From the NCBI GenBank assembly GCA_964535735.1, contig CAZHTM010000015.1:1-50559 (forward strand): a stretch of DNA of 50,559 nt. The letters are read 5' to 3'. Under the pieces are notes generated by a model, which was given only the letters and a program-made list of their open reading frames with translations, did no database searches and was not told the origin of the DNA. Below are positions 1-8,888 of the stretch, in pieces. The translations under genes were made by a program, and so were the position numbers. Source of the DNA: J089 sp964535735. GTDB lineage: Bacteria > Fidelibacterota > Marinisomatia > Marinisomatales > J089. Every line of letters begins with the position of its first letter. The first letter of the stretch is position 1.

Positions 1-42
1 TGAGATACTTCGTTCGCTTCGCTCCCTCAGTATGACGGAAAG
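1..42. repeat. Fragment of a dispersed intergenic repeat at the left edge
   Basis: The first 40 or so bases contain the words CTTCGTTCGCTTCGCTCCCTCAG and ATGACGG, in alternating TTCG/CTTCG units. Read in reverse this is the familiar form 'GTCAT.CTGAG.GAAGCGAA', a short interspersed repeat recalled from many FCB genomes. No second copy lies inside the window, so calling it a repeat rests on recognition and not on an internal match. The element probably continues beyond the left edge. Confidence 0.4.
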
Positions 43-359
43 AATATGGTTCACTTTCAACTTTCAACTTTTCACTTTTCTCATTAAACCTGCATCCTGC
101 AGCCTGTCTCCTGTCTCTATCATCGGTTTCTGGTCATACGACTATCCCTGGCCGGTTTAATAAGACTGAGAAGTTTAACGTCCGTGGATTTTAATGTGTT
201 AAGGTGCGTATGTTGGAGTTTCGGAGGATACTGGCATCGTACCAGGATTAAGTCCTGTGCCCATCGAAGGACAGTTCACTCTGAAGCAGGATAAAATATC
301 TTAGTTGCTCTGTGCTCTATCCTAAAAAATACGCAGTGAAAAGAGACTCGTTTTTTCCT
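43..359. other. Non-coding intergenic stretch downstream of the M1 peptidase gene
   Basis: This stretch lies beyond the stop codon of the M1 peptidase-barrel gene and has no open frame of useful length. Positions 50-85 are low in complexity, with repeated ACTTTCAACTTTC and CTTTTCACTTTT words. Positions 88-120 contain CCTGCAGCC and CCTGTCTC words. I see no convincing terminator hairpin. A 33-codon open stretch at 203-304 (plus) has a protein-like composition but directly follows a stop codon and has no start. Confidence 0.5.
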
Positions 360-3299
360 CTAAAATGCCGCCTGAAAGCTAAATATCCACCTGGAAAAAT
401 CAACTGTGGTCTCACTGGGCGACGTTGTAAAGGTCAGAAACGGCAATTCCAATCGGAGATAGAACTGTTGTCCCCAATAGGATTTTTCCACTTCCAAACC
501 TACGCCTGTATCACCAAGAAGATCGTAGGTAAAGCCCTCGTCCCCCGGACTAAGCTTGGAGCCATTTGCTAAACCTAAATCCGTGAACAATGATCCGGTC
601 AAGTCAACCCCCAGCAGAGTTTTATCCCGGGATAATTCCGAATTCCATGCCACGATGGCTTCCGTTCCGGAATACCCAGATCCCACAAAGCCTCGGAGAT
701 TCCCATCTCCTTCCAGGTGATAATGAGCTCGGAGATCGCCATAACCATACAGGGCAGTCGCATCCCGGGTATAGGCATGGGCATAGAGATCATAAGAGCC
801 GTTCCCTTCGATACCAAATCGTTCCTGAACCGGTAGTGTGTCTGTAGACCAAATTTTTCCTGCAAACACCCGGTTTTTCCAACGATAGGATTTTACATTT
901 GTATTGAACTTGGTGGTAAGCGCCACTCGGCCAAAACTCCAATCAGACCAACCTGACGGCGCCGCCTGGATGTCCAGCGTGATGTTACGACTACCGGCTT
1001 GGACCGAAACCTGGGAAAAAAGCACAGTACTGCGTCCCAAATCAAAGAGATCCGTCCGCGTGGTGTCCTTAGCATTTACCGTATAGAATCCATGTCGCGC
1101 AGTGATATAAGGCCCCTGGTAATATCCTCTTGACCATTGCCGACTCATCTGCAGCTTGAGGCCTTCTGCACCGCCAAAATCAAAGGCATGATAGCTGAAC
1201 CATGAATTGCCATGATGATGAGACGGTCTTCGCCAACCATGTAAATCAAAATACGTTTTTCCGGTCTCAGGAGCGTAAACAATTTGAAGGGTAGTGGATT
1301 CCCAGGGACCGTATTTTCGCTCTAAAGATAATCCTGGCATCCATCCATCCACATCCTGATAATTAAGAAGTGGCCACCACGTCACGAGTCTAACATTCCT
1401 GGGTTGGTAATTCATACCGGGCCAACGGAATAAAACTTCCTTGGGAATGCCATTTGAATAGTTGTTCCGGCGATCAATATCCAGAAAATCATTGTCCGGA
1501 TCTACCACCGCTTTAACAGGTTTCTCCTTGCTATCCGCTTCCAGAGTATAGGAATATCGCCAGAGAAAATCGTCAGTGGTTATTCTCTGGGTCGATCCGT
1601 CTTTGAAGATTAAATCCACCACCGGCGGTAACAATCGATCGCCTCGTTGATTTACCGTTACTTCAGTGTGCCATCCGCCCTCAGGGTTAGCAGTTGTGCT
1701 AAAATCTTTTAGTTCAAAATCAGTGGTCCGGGTGTCATGGAGCCAGGCATCGAAAAACCAATCCAATTCCTGCCCCGCCACCTCCTCAATCGCCTGACGG
1801 AAACGATATTCGTTTACGTGTTTCAACTTCCAGGTAGCATAATAATGCTGCATGGCCGCTGTAAACAGGGAATCACCTAAAATGGCCTTCAATTCACGAA
1901 GCATGAGCGAGGCCTTAGTATACACGTTAACACTATAATTCCCCCCGGTTTTGTAGAGATAGGATTCCCGCTGAACCGGTTCATCAAATCCGCTGGTAAT
2001 GGCCCGAATCGCCCGCCATTGATCTTTGTCATAATAACTGGTAAATCGCCAATGCTTCTTTTGATAGGGCTTAAGCCAATGGCGGTTGGGGTCGTTCCCG
2101 CCGGGGTATTTCGTCAGCGCATGCCAGCGGGTTTGAAACGTGGTGAAGCCTTCATCCAACCAGGCTTGATCCACCTCGTTATTCCCCAGGATGCCATAAA
2201 ACCAGTTATGCCCGATTTCATGGACAATCAACCCCTCACTATCCCGACCATTCATTACCAACATGGGGTATTCCATCCCGCCGCCACGGCGACGATCGAT
2301 GACGGTCATCTGTGGCCAGGGATACATACCAAACTGCGTAGAGAGCCAACGCAGGGCTTCCTCCGCTCGATCCACAACCACCTTAGACCAACTTCCATGA
2401 TCTTTATTATAGAGAACATGAACTTTTATACCGTTCCATTCTCCAGACTCGTAGAGAAAATCGGGTGATGCGACCCAGGCAAAATCATGTACCTGATGGG
2501 CTTTAAATCGAACTACTCGCCGCTGAGTAGAGTCGGCTTCCGGAAATTCCAACGAGTCCAGCCAGGTATCCAGGTCTTGTGACGTATCCACCGCCACCGC
2601 TTCCCAACCCGGGTCACCGTCCACTACTATTCCCGTGGCGCCCACGATGTAATTGGTGGGGAGGTCCAGGGTCACGTCAAAATCGCCAAATTCTCCGTAG
2701 AATTCTCCCTCTGCATGAAAAACATCCGGATGCCAGCCTTCATCGTCATAGACCACCAGCTTGGGATACCATTGGGCCATGTTATATTGCCTTTTGATTT
2801 CTCCTGCCCGTTCAAACATACGACCCACCTTCAGAGTCCAGTCCAACTCAAGCGTTACCGAATCTCCAGGAGCTAAGGGTCTGGGGAGTAGCGTTTTTAA
2901 AATCGTGTCATCGATGGAATAGTCCTGAGACTGAATATGATCAGAGCTCGTAACTTGAAAAGATGTAATCTCCAAATCCCACTCATATGATTTGGGATTT
3001 TTCATAAATCCCATTGCCCGACCCTGACGACCTAAAGAATGGGAAAATTCCCGGTATTTCACTGATCCTTCCTGAAACGCCCGCGGATAAAGGTGGAGAT
3101 AGACTCGGTCCAAGGTGTCTGGTGATTGATTGATATAGGTGATAAATGAATGAGCGATAAGTTGATTATCTTCGGGAATGAGTTTCACCTCCATCCGATA
3201 ATCGAACCGTTGCTGCCAATAACCGGAAGCGGGAGATCCCCACATGGGTAGGGAAAACAACCAGACTCCCAGAAATACGAGAACGCTACCCCTTTTCAT
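360..3299 (-). CDS. Secreted M1 metallopeptidase with a C-terminal barrel-like region
   Basis: Zinc metallopeptidase of family M1 (gluzincin), 979 aa, starting with a signal peptide that ends near residue 25. The zinc site is complete: HEIGH at 360-364 and the third ligand Glu383 in DEGFTTF, which is the HExxH-x18-E pattern. GGGMEYP just upstream is the M1 substrate-binding (GxMEN-like) motif. Residues of about 25-620 cover the usual M1 fold. The remaining 340 or so residues are rich in alternating aromatic/polar strands and end in the pattern F-S-F-Q-A-A-F, a typical outer-membrane beta-signal with a terminal Phe. The protein may therefore be an M1 peptidase anchored in the outer membrane through its own barrel. 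It starts 2 bases after the tlpA-like gene and should be co-transcribed with it. The peptidase call is firm; the barrel is an inference from sequence pattern. Confidence 0.88.
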   Translation of the reverse strand: MKRGSVLVFLGVWLFSLPMWGSPASGYWQQRFDYRMEVKLIPEDNQLIAHSFITYINQSPDTLDRVYLHLYPRAFQEGSVKYREFSHSLGRQGRAMGFMKNPKSYEWDLEITSFQVTSSDHIQSQDYSIDDTILKTLLPRPLAPGDSVTLELDWTLKVGRMFERAGEIKRQYNMAQWYPKLVVYDDEGWHPDVFHAEGEFYGEFGDFDVTLDLPTNYIVGATGIVVDGDPGWEAVAVDTSQDLDTWLDSLEFPEADSTQRRVVRFKAHQVHDFAWVASPDFLYESGEWNGIKVHVLYNKDHGSWSKVVVDRAEEALRWLSTQFGMYPWPQMTVIDRRRGGGMEYPMLVMNGRDSEGLIVHEIGHNWFYGILGNNEVDQAWLDEGFTTFQTRWHALTKYPGGNDPNRHWLKPYQKKHWRFTSYYDKDQWRAIRAITSGFDEPVQRESYLYKTGGNYSVNVYTKASLMLRELKAILGDSLFTAAMQHYYATWKLKHVNEYRFRQAIEEVAGQELDWFFDAWLHDTRTTDFELKDFSTTANPEGGWHTEVTVNQRGDRLLPPVVDLIFKDGSTQRITTDDFLWRYSYTLEADSKEKPVKAVVDPDNDFLDIDRRNNYSNGIPKEVLFRWPGMNYQPRNVRLVTWWPLLNYQDVDGWMPGLSLERKYGPWESTTLQIVYAPETGKTYFDLHGWRRPSHHHGNSWFSYHAFDFGGAEGLKLQMSRQWSRGYYQGPYITARHGFYTVNAKDTTRTDLFDLGRSTVLFSQVSVQAGSRNITLDIQAAPSGWSDWSFGRVALTTKFNTNVKSYRWKNRVFAGKIWSTDTLPVQERFGIEGNGSYDLYAHAYTRDATALYGYGDLRAHYHLEGDGNLRGFVGSGYSGTEAIVAWNSELSRDKTLLGVDLTGSLFTDLGLANGSKLSPGDEGFTYDLLGDTGVGLEVEKSYWGQQFYLRLELPFLTFTTSPSETTVDFSRWIFSFQAAF

Positions 3300-3301
3300 G
3301 A

Positions 3302-3841
3302 TTATAAGTAGGGTTTTAGATCACGGAGTAAGATGGCTTCCGTCTGGGGCCCCAAATACCGTTTCACGATATACCCATCGCGATCAATAATAAAGGTTGT
3401 GGGAATACCGGTAATGGGTTCGCCGGTCACATCACCGTAGTTTTTGGTGACCATCTGAGTTTCATCACCATCGATATCTGTGAGCACCAGGTAATTCATC
3501 CCTCGGCTTTTCATAAAGGCGGCAATATCTTCCGGTTTTCCAGATGATAAAGCAATACCCACAATTTCCAGCCCCTGGTCCTTTAATTGGTCGTACACTT
3601 TAATAAAATCGGGGATTTCCCGGCGACAAGGCGCGCACCAAGTACCCCAGAAGTTGAGCAGAATCACTTTCCCTTCCAGTTGATCCAGGGATATCCAGTT
3701 ACCTTCCACATCGGCTAATGTAAACTGCGGTGCTTTGACCGCGTTCGCTGGGCGGGACGTCGTCCCGGATTGAGAGGCTTTGGAATTACCACAAGAAATG
3801 ACCAGTCCGGCCGTTAGTATAAGTACGAGTACGTTTTTCAT
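3302..3841 (-). CDS. TlpA/ResA-like thiol-disulfide lipoprotein
   Basis: Thioredoxin-fold protein of the TlpA/ResA/AhpC-TSA group, 179 aa. The N-terminus is a lipoprotein signal with lipobox VISC (Cys17), so it is probably membrane-anchored and faces the periplasm. The redox motif WCAPC (Cys69 and Cys72) sits after the NFWGTW strand, and the cis-Pro loop is visible as GIPTTFIIDRDG. It lies 15 bases downstream of the DsbD gene and 2 bases upstream of the M1 peptidase. This suggests DsbD passes electrons to it to keep periplasmic cysteines reduced, for example during cytochrome or outer-membrane protein maturation. The exact client is unknown. Confidence 0.9.
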   Translation of the reverse strand: MKNVLVLILTAGLVISCGNSKASQSGTTSRPANAVKAPQFTLADVEGNWISLDQLEGKVILLNFWGTWCAPCRREIPDFIKVYDQLKDQGLEIVGIALSSGKPEDIAAFMKSRGMNYLVLTDIDGDETQMVTKNYGDVTGEPITGIPTTFIIDRDGYIVKRYLGPQTEAILLRDLKPYL

Positions 3842-3856
3842 CGGTGTTTCCTTCGA

Positions 3857-5740
3857 TTAGTATGCCAGTCCCATATCCAGAAAATCCAGGAACTGGTCTA
3901 GGTCACGGGTTAAGCCCGGAAAACGGGCGATCTCTTCATTTTCGGGACTTAGAATCACATAAAAGGGTAATGCCGCCGTCCCGAAGCGATCAATTTCATA
4001 GCGTTGTTTTTCACGATAATTGGTTCCACCATCGGTATAGAGGCGCACCAACACAAATTGTTGGAAACGGTCAATGACCTCCGGTTTTGTAAAAATATTG
4101 GATTCCATCCAGCGACAGTTCGTGCATGTATAACCGGTAAAATCGATGAAAACTGGTTTCCCAGTTAACCGCGCTTCCGCCAAACCGGACTCCAAATCAT
4201 CCATCCATACCAAGGACGCATGGCGTTCCGTGCTTCCCTGAACAGCCACTTGACCATTTTCCAGCGCCGGAGGCAGATAGGAATAAATCAGACCATGAAT
4301 AGGTCGGCCAAATAGACCGGTCCCTAAATACAGTCCTAGCGTAAGGAACAAGAGGGACAACAGCATCCTCCCCACTCCAATGGATTCCATGGACGAATCA
4401 TGGGGAAGCCGCAATTTGCCCAGAAGATAAATACCCGCAAATACCATTATCATGGTCCATACTGCTAACACGGATGTATGGGTGAAAATCCCCCATCCCA
4501 GCACCAAATCGGTATTGCTTAAGAACTTAAACGCTGCCGCCAGTTCCAGGAAACCCATGATCACTTTTACGGCATTAAGCCAGTTACCGGACTTGGGCAT
4601 TTTGGCCAGATATTGCGGGAATAGCGCCAGAAAAAAGAAGGGTGTAGCAAATGCGGTACTAAAAACGACCATTCCAACGATGGGCCAGAACCACTGTCCC
4701 TGGGAGGCCGCTACAAGTAACAGACCCAAGAATTGCACGGTACATGTAAAAGAGGTCAACGTAAAGGTAAGCGCCATGAAAAGAATGCCCACATACCCCG
4801 CCCGAGATTCGTTTTTTAAGGCAAACTGGCGCAGGCTTTCAGGAATTTGAATTTCATACATACCAAATAGACTGAGGGCAAAATAAATAAACAATCCACC
4901 AATAAATAGATTGACCCAGGGATTGGCCGCCAGTTGATTCGCCCCGCTGGCGCCCAGAAAAATAGCCAAAAGCAAACCCAACACACTAAACGTGCCAATA
5001 ATACCAAAGGTATAAACCAGCGCCTGTTTCACCGGATTGCGTCCTTCCAACTCTCCCTGGTGAGTAAAGAACGACACCGTGATGGGAATCATAGGAAACA
5101 CACAGGGGGTTAGCAGGGCCAGAAATCCCATGGACAGGGATAAAAGAATAAAGGAAAGCATGCCCTTCTGGATGGCAGCGTTCAATTCCAGACTTCCAGA
5201 GGTCTCTTCCGGTTGGGCAGTAAGCATCTCCAGATGATCGGATCGGGGCGCGCCGGCTTCAACCGTCACATTCACCGGGACTGTAACTTCTCGCGGAGGG
5301 AAACACATGCTGTTGTTACAAACCTGGTAAAGCGCCTTTGCTGTAAGCGTATAGGTTCCAGGAGACAATTCCGATTTCAATCGTACCGGCACTGTGAACG
5401 TTGTTTTACCAGGATGAATTCGAGTTTCGATTTCAAATCCCTCATCGTAGATCACTTCAGGATCCGGCTCTTGGGCAGCGCCCATTTCTTCAATTGCATC
5501 GCCGGTTACTTCGAATCGGGAGGCAATGGGACCGCCGGATACGCCGTAAATACCGTAAACATGCCACTCATTGTCCATGATCGTTGTAATCCTGACAGGC
5601 ACCACTTCGCCAGCGCGTACGGGGGAATCTGCTTCTGCCGTCACGGTCACAGGGTGGGTGAATTGCGCCCAGGATAAAGATAGTCCCACTACCAGAACAC
5701 TGAGAGATCTCAGAAAGGATTTGATTTGAACACTATGCAT
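3857..5740 (-). CDS. dsbD: Thiol:disulfide interchange protein DsbD
   Basis: A 627-aa protein with the full DsbD architecture. After a signal peptide comes a periplasmic Ig-like alpha domain with the pair in VCNNSMCFPP. The central multi-span membrane domain carries the conserved cysteines in LLTPCVFPMIP and SFTCTVQFLG. The C-terminal thioredoxin gamma domain has TCTNC (Cys539 and Cys542). The protein moves reducing equivalents from cytoplasmic thioredoxin across the inner membrane to periplasmic partners. The likely partner is the TlpA-like lipoprotein encoded 15 bases downstream. All three cysteine pairs are present, so it should be functional. A 45-base gap separates it from the patatin gene upstream. 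Confidence 0.93.
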   Translation of the reverse strand: MHSVQIKSFLRSLSVLVVGLSLSWAQFTHPVTVTAEADSPVRAGEVVPVRITTIMDNEWHVYGIYGVSGGPIASRFEVTGDAIEEMGAAQEPDPEVIYDEGFEIETRIHPGKTTFTVPVRLKSELSPGTYTLTAKALYQVCNNSMCFPPREVTVPVNVTVEAGAPRSDHLEMLTAQPEETSGSLELNAAIQKGMLSFILLSLSMGFLALLTPCVFPMIPITVSFFTHQGELEGRNPVKQALVYTFGIIGTFSVLGLLLAIFLGASGANQLAANPWVNLFIGGLFIYFALSLFGMYEIQIPESLRQFALKNESRAGYVGILFMALTFTLTSFTCTVQFLGLLLVAASQGQWFWPIVGMVVFSTAFATPFFFLALFPQYLAKMPKSGNWLNAVKVIMGFLELAAAFKFLSNTDLVLGWGIFTHTSVLAVWTMIMVFAGIYLLGKLRLPHDSSMESIGVGRMLLSLLFLTLGLYLGTGLFGRPIHGLIYSYLPPALENGQVAVQGSTERHASLVWMDDLESGLAEARLTGKPVFIDFTGYTCTNCRWMESNIFTKPEVIDRFQQFVLVRLYTDGGTNYREKQRYEIDRFGTAALPFYVILSPENEEIARFPGLTRDLDQFLDFLDMGLAY

Positions 5741-5785
5741 AGGTTTGACTTTTCGATGAAGTTTATGATTGAAAGTAACAGGAAA

Positions 5786-6691
5786 TCAGGTTGAAGATTG
5801 CCAAAATTTTAGCCGGGACCAAAAGGACCGTTTCAAAACGCGGTGAATGTCCGGAAGTGCAGATTCCGCTGCCTGAATACCGTTTTGGAACAGAGTCTCA
5901 AATTGATCGAATTCCGACCAGTGCAGGCCCATGACATCGGGCCGTATAATTACATCTGCAAATTGAACCATAATATCGTTGAGATGCCGAGAAGTGACCG
6001 CCTCGGTACGGGAAATAATATCCAAAATATTTGTAGGCGGTTCCATTGCTATATTCCGTCGGGCAATGTCCACAGCCAATACAACTTCCGTCTTTTGCTT
6101 TAATTCTAAGACTGGATTGGGAGCGCTTACTCCTCCATCCACCAGAATTTTTCCATTCATCTGGGTCGGCGGAACAAATCCGGGAATGGAGGAACTCTGA
6201 ACCACGGCTTCAATCAAATTTCCGGAGTGATAACAAACCGTGTCTCCGGAAGCCAGGTCAGTCGTGGCCACATCCAAAGGGATCACCAATTCTTCAAAAG
6301 TTTCCACGGGCAGTAAATAGCGAATGACCCGTTCCAGCCGTTCCCGCTTAATAGCCGAGGTTCGTCTCATAGCCATTATAATGACCAGTTGATCCTGCAC
6401 TTTCCGAGCAATTTGATCGAAAAAAGAATCGGGATCCCGGTCTTTGCGAATGGCATCCGTTCCCAACTGCTTGAATTCTTCACTCTCTAAAAAGGATCGA
6501 AAGTGCTTCTCAATCCAGTCCGGATCGCGAGTGGCTGCATACATGGCACCAATAATGGCACCGGCACTGGAGCCCGCAATGCGATCAATAGGTATTTGGG
6601 CGTTGTGGAGAACCTTGAGTACACCGATGTGGGCCGCGCCACGGATACCGCCGCCACCCAGAGATAATCCAACGGATCGGTGTCCAGACAT
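5786..6691 (-). CDS. Patatin-like phospholipase (RssA-type)
   Basis: Patatin-family acyl hydrolase of 301 aa with a serine-aspartate dyad. Seen in order are the oxyanion-hole motif GGGGIRG at residues 11-17, the nucleophile elbow GSSAG with the catalytic serine near residue 42, and the dyad aspartate in DGG near residue 187. There is no signal peptide, so it acts in the cytoplasm or at the inner face of the membrane. The length fits the bacterial RssA/YlbK type. It starts immediately after the cyclophilin stop codon with no gap, at the end of the pyrF-pyrE run. The substrate is unknown, but membrane lipid turnover is typical for the family. Confidence 0.9.
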   Translation of the reverse strand: MSGHRSVGLSLGGGGIRGAAHIGVLKVLHNAQIPIDRIAGSSAGAIIGAMYAATRDPDWIEKHFRSFLESEEFKQLGTDAIRKDRDPDSFFDQIARKVQDQLVIIMAMRRTSAIKRERLERVIRYLLPVETFEELVIPLDVATTDLASGDTVCYHSGNLIEAVVQSSSIPGFVPPTQMNGKILVDGGVSAPNPVLELKQKTEVVLAVDIARRNIAMEPPTNILDIISRTEAVTSRHLNDIMVQFADVIIRPDVMGLHWSEFDQFETLFQNGIQAAESALPDIHRVLKRSFWSRLKFWQSST

Positions 6692-7297
6692 CTACGGCTT
6701 CAACTCACGTAAGGGAACAATTTTTACTGTCATGGGCACCGGCTCTTTGGGATTATCCCGTTCATCCCGAGGGACACTCACAATCCGATCCACCACATCC
6801 ATCCCACTGATCACCTGTCCAAAGACCGTGTATTTATGGTCGAACCGACGAACATCATTTACACAAATAAAAAACTGACTGCCGGCACTATTGGGGTCCG
6901 GCGTCCGCGCCATAGAAAGCGCGCCCCGAATATGGGGTCGATCATTGAATTCGGCGGGAATGGTCCAGGTATTGGGATCGTTTTCATCACCCAATCCAAA
7001 ATATTTTCCCGCATGACCACCTTCGCCATGGAGTCCGCGATCCTCAAGGCGACTGTTGGGATCTCCGCCCTGAATGACAAAACCAGGAACGACCCGGTGA
7101 AAGGTAGTCCCATCAAAATAGCCCTGTTTGGCTAAGAGTTTGAAACTTTCCACATGCATGGGAGCCACATCTTCAAAAAATTCCAGTTTTATATCGCCAA
7201 ATTCCGTGGATATAATCGCACCCTCCCGCTCCGGGGAAGATGTACTACAGGCGGCGATAATCAGGCCCAAGCCAATGATCCATCCAAGTCGTTTCAT
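6692..7297 (-). CDS. Cyclophilin-type peptidyl-prolyl isomerase, lipoprotein
   Basis: Peptidyl-prolyl cis-trans isomerase of the cyclophilin class, 201 aa. It begins with a lipoprotein signal (IIAAC, Cys17), so it should fold proteins on the periplasmic side. Conserved cyclophilin blocks are visible: FHRVVPGFVIQGGDP, GALSMART, GSQFFIC and the closing YTVFGQVISGMDVVD. The core catalytic Arg (FHR) is present. The start codon overlaps the end of pyrE by 4 bases, so translation is probably coupled. Its link to pyrimidine synthesis is positional only. Confidence 0.93.
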   Translation of the reverse strand: MKRLGWIIGLGLIIAACSTSSPEREGAIISTEFGDIKLEFFEDVAPMHVESFKLLAKQGYFDGTTFHRVVPGFVIQGGDPNSRLEDRGLHGEGGHAGKYFGLGDENDPNTWTIPAEFNDRPHIRGALSMARTPDPNSAGSQFFICVNDVRRFDHKYTVFGQVISGMDVVDRIVSVPRDERDNPKEPVPMTVKIVPLRELKP

Positions 7298-7869
7298 TTC
7301 AATCCTCTACTTCCTGGTTTAATTGCAGGGATACGCTGGAGTTCCGGCGGCAGTTGATCCGGCGCGTAACTGACGGCAGGGACGGAAACAATTGCCGTCT
7401 GATGTTCATGAAGTTTGACAGCGCCGTTACTGCGGTCCACTACCACGCCAACGCCTACCACATGTCCTCCATGATTCTGAACCAAATCCATCACTTCCCG
7501 AACCGATCCACCGGTGGTGATTACATCCTCCACGACCAGCACCCGTTCTTCGGTCTTTATTTCAAATCCCCGCCGCAATATCATTTGTCCTTGCTCCCGC
7601 TCAGCGAAGATGGATCGCACCCCCAACTGACGGCCTACCTCCGTCCCCAGAACGATCCCACCCACCGCGGGAGAAATGACGCAATCAATGGGTCGATCCC
7701 GAAAAGCAGCCACAATTTCTCCGGATAGTTTTTCGAGCCACTCCGGATACTGAAGCACGCGGGCGCATTGAAAATATGTGGGACTATGACGTCCGGATGT
7801 CAAGACAAAATGTCCTTCCAGCAACGCACCAGTGGATTTAAATACCTCTAATAAGGTTTCCCTATTCAT
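7294..7869 (-). CDS. pyrE: Orotate phosphoribosyltransferase
   Basis: PyrE converts orotate and PRPP to orotidine 5'-monophosphate, the fifth step of UMP synthesis. The 191-aa protein shows the PRPP-binding loop VLVVEDVITTGGS and the N-terminal TSGRHSPTYF block typical of the family. Its start overlaps the 3' end of pyrF by 4 bases and its stop overlaps the start of the cyclophilin gene. Consecutive steps are thus encoded next to each other in a coupled order, pyrF then pyrE. Length and motifs are complete. Confidence 0.95.
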   Translation of the reverse strand: MNRETLLEVFKSTGALLEGHFVLTSGRHSPTYFQCARVLQYPEWLEKLSGEIVAAFRDRPIDCVISPAVGGIVLGTEVGRQLGVRSIFAEREQGQMILRRGFEIKTEERVLVVEDVITTGGSVREVMDLVQNHGGHVVGVGVVVDRSNGAVKLHEHQTAIVSVPAVSYAPDQLPPELQRIPAIKPGSRGLK

Positions 7870-8660
7870 ACCAATCCTTGATTCAATCGCTTACGGTATT
7901 CTTCCGCCGCATTCCGAATGGATTCTGTAGTTCGGTTCCCAGCGAAAGCCACTCCACGGGAAACGTTGACTAAAATTTCACCTTGAGGTGTTTTGGCATT
8001 CAAACAATCCTGGATATCCCCTCCCTGAGCTCCTACGCCGGGAATTAGAAAAGGAAGATCCGGTGCCATTTCCCGGATACGGGTAATATCGCCACCTATC
8101 GTGGCGCCCACAACTAACCCCAGGTTCTTCCGGGTATTTAATTCATTCACCATCGTAGCCACTCGAGCAAAAACCGGAGTGGAATCACCTATCAATTGTA
8201 ACTCCGTTCCACCAGGATTGGATGTCCGGCAGAGGACAAATACACCTTTTTCCGGCCATTGACAAAACGGTGTAATCGCTTCCCGTCCCATGTAAGGATT
8301 TACCGTAACGGCGTCGGCATCCAATTGTTTCAGGAGACTTTCCGCATAATGTTTCGCGGTAGACCCAATATCGCCTCGTTTCGCATCGGCGATGACCAGG
8401 GCAGATTCTCCAATATACATCCTCAAATCCTTTAACCAGGTCCACCCTTCGGCTCCCCAGCGTTCAAAGAAAGCCAAGTTTGGTTTATAGGCCGCCACCA
8501 GATCCCGAGTCGCATCCACGACCTTCTTGGTATAATCTATTACGGAATGCAAATCATTCTCTGCTACCCCGATGCGGTCCGGACTAATATCCAGGCCCAC
8601 GCAAAGGCGGGAATGTTTGGAATGAATGAATTCAATCAGACGATCGTTAAAGGATTTCAT
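7866..8660 (-). CDS. pyrF: Orotidine 5'-phosphate decarboxylase (long form)
   Basis: PyrF decarboxylates OMP to UMP, the last step of de novo pyrimidine synthesis. At 264 aa it belongs to the longer, type-2 (archaeal/mycobacterial-like) subfamily. The catalytic DAKRGDIGSTA motif is intact, with Asp-Lys-x-x-Asp around residues 91-96. The FIPGVGAQGGD phosphate-binding segment is also visible. It heads a minus-strand run (pyrF, pyrE, cyclophilin, patatin) in which each start overlaps or abuts the previous stop. The 228 bases upstream probably hold the promoter, but I could not identify one with confidence. Confidence 0.95.
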   Translation of the reverse strand: MKSFNDRLIEFIHSKHSRLCVGLDISPDRIGVAENDLHSVIDYTKKVVDATRDLVAAYKPNLAFFERWGAEGWTWLKDLRMYIGESALVIADAKRGDIGSTAKHYAESLLKQLDADAVTVNPYMGREAITPFCQWPEKGVFVLCRTSNPGGTELQLIGDSTPVFARVATMVNELNTRKNLGLVVGATIGGDITRIREMAPDLPFLIPGVGAQGGDIQDCLNAKTPQGEILVNVSRGVAFAGNRTTESIRNAAEEYRKRLNQGLV

Positions 8661-8888
8661 CGGAGCAATTTATGACCTTGAATCACTTCTCCCAAAGATG
8701 TAGTCTATTAGTTTAAGGTTCAAAGTCTGAAAGTCTAACGTTGACATAGCAGAGGTGTGAAGTCAATACATAGGTAACACTTAAGTGTCAGAACAGGTAT
8801 AACACTTTTGTAGTTGGGTTGTAAGTAAGAATTCACTGGTATCCGACACGTTGATCAATGCAGATCGTGCAACGCTACAAATTATAGC
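8661..8888. other. Intergenic region between rsmE and pyrF with a small palindrome
   Basis: There is no gene in these 228 bases. The stretch holds a perfect 12-base palindrome, ACACTTAAGTGT, at 8777-8788. Nearby, AGGTAACACTT (8772-8782) is echoed by AGGTATAACACTT (8795-8807). It is the 5' leader of pyrF and the 3' flank of rsmE. The layout could be an operator or the remnant of a mobile-element end; neither can be shown from one copy. Confidence 0.35.

Noticed and set aside
203..304. A 33-codon protein-like stretch on the plus strand (GAYVGVSEDTGIVPGLSPVP...)
   Set aside because: It directly follows a stop codon, has no start or ribosome site and no recognisable family. It could be a gene remnant but is too short to support.
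2019..2468. 149-codon plus-strand frame opposite the M1 peptidase gene
   Set aside because: It lies wholly antisense to the catalytic domain, has no ribosome site and no family likeness.
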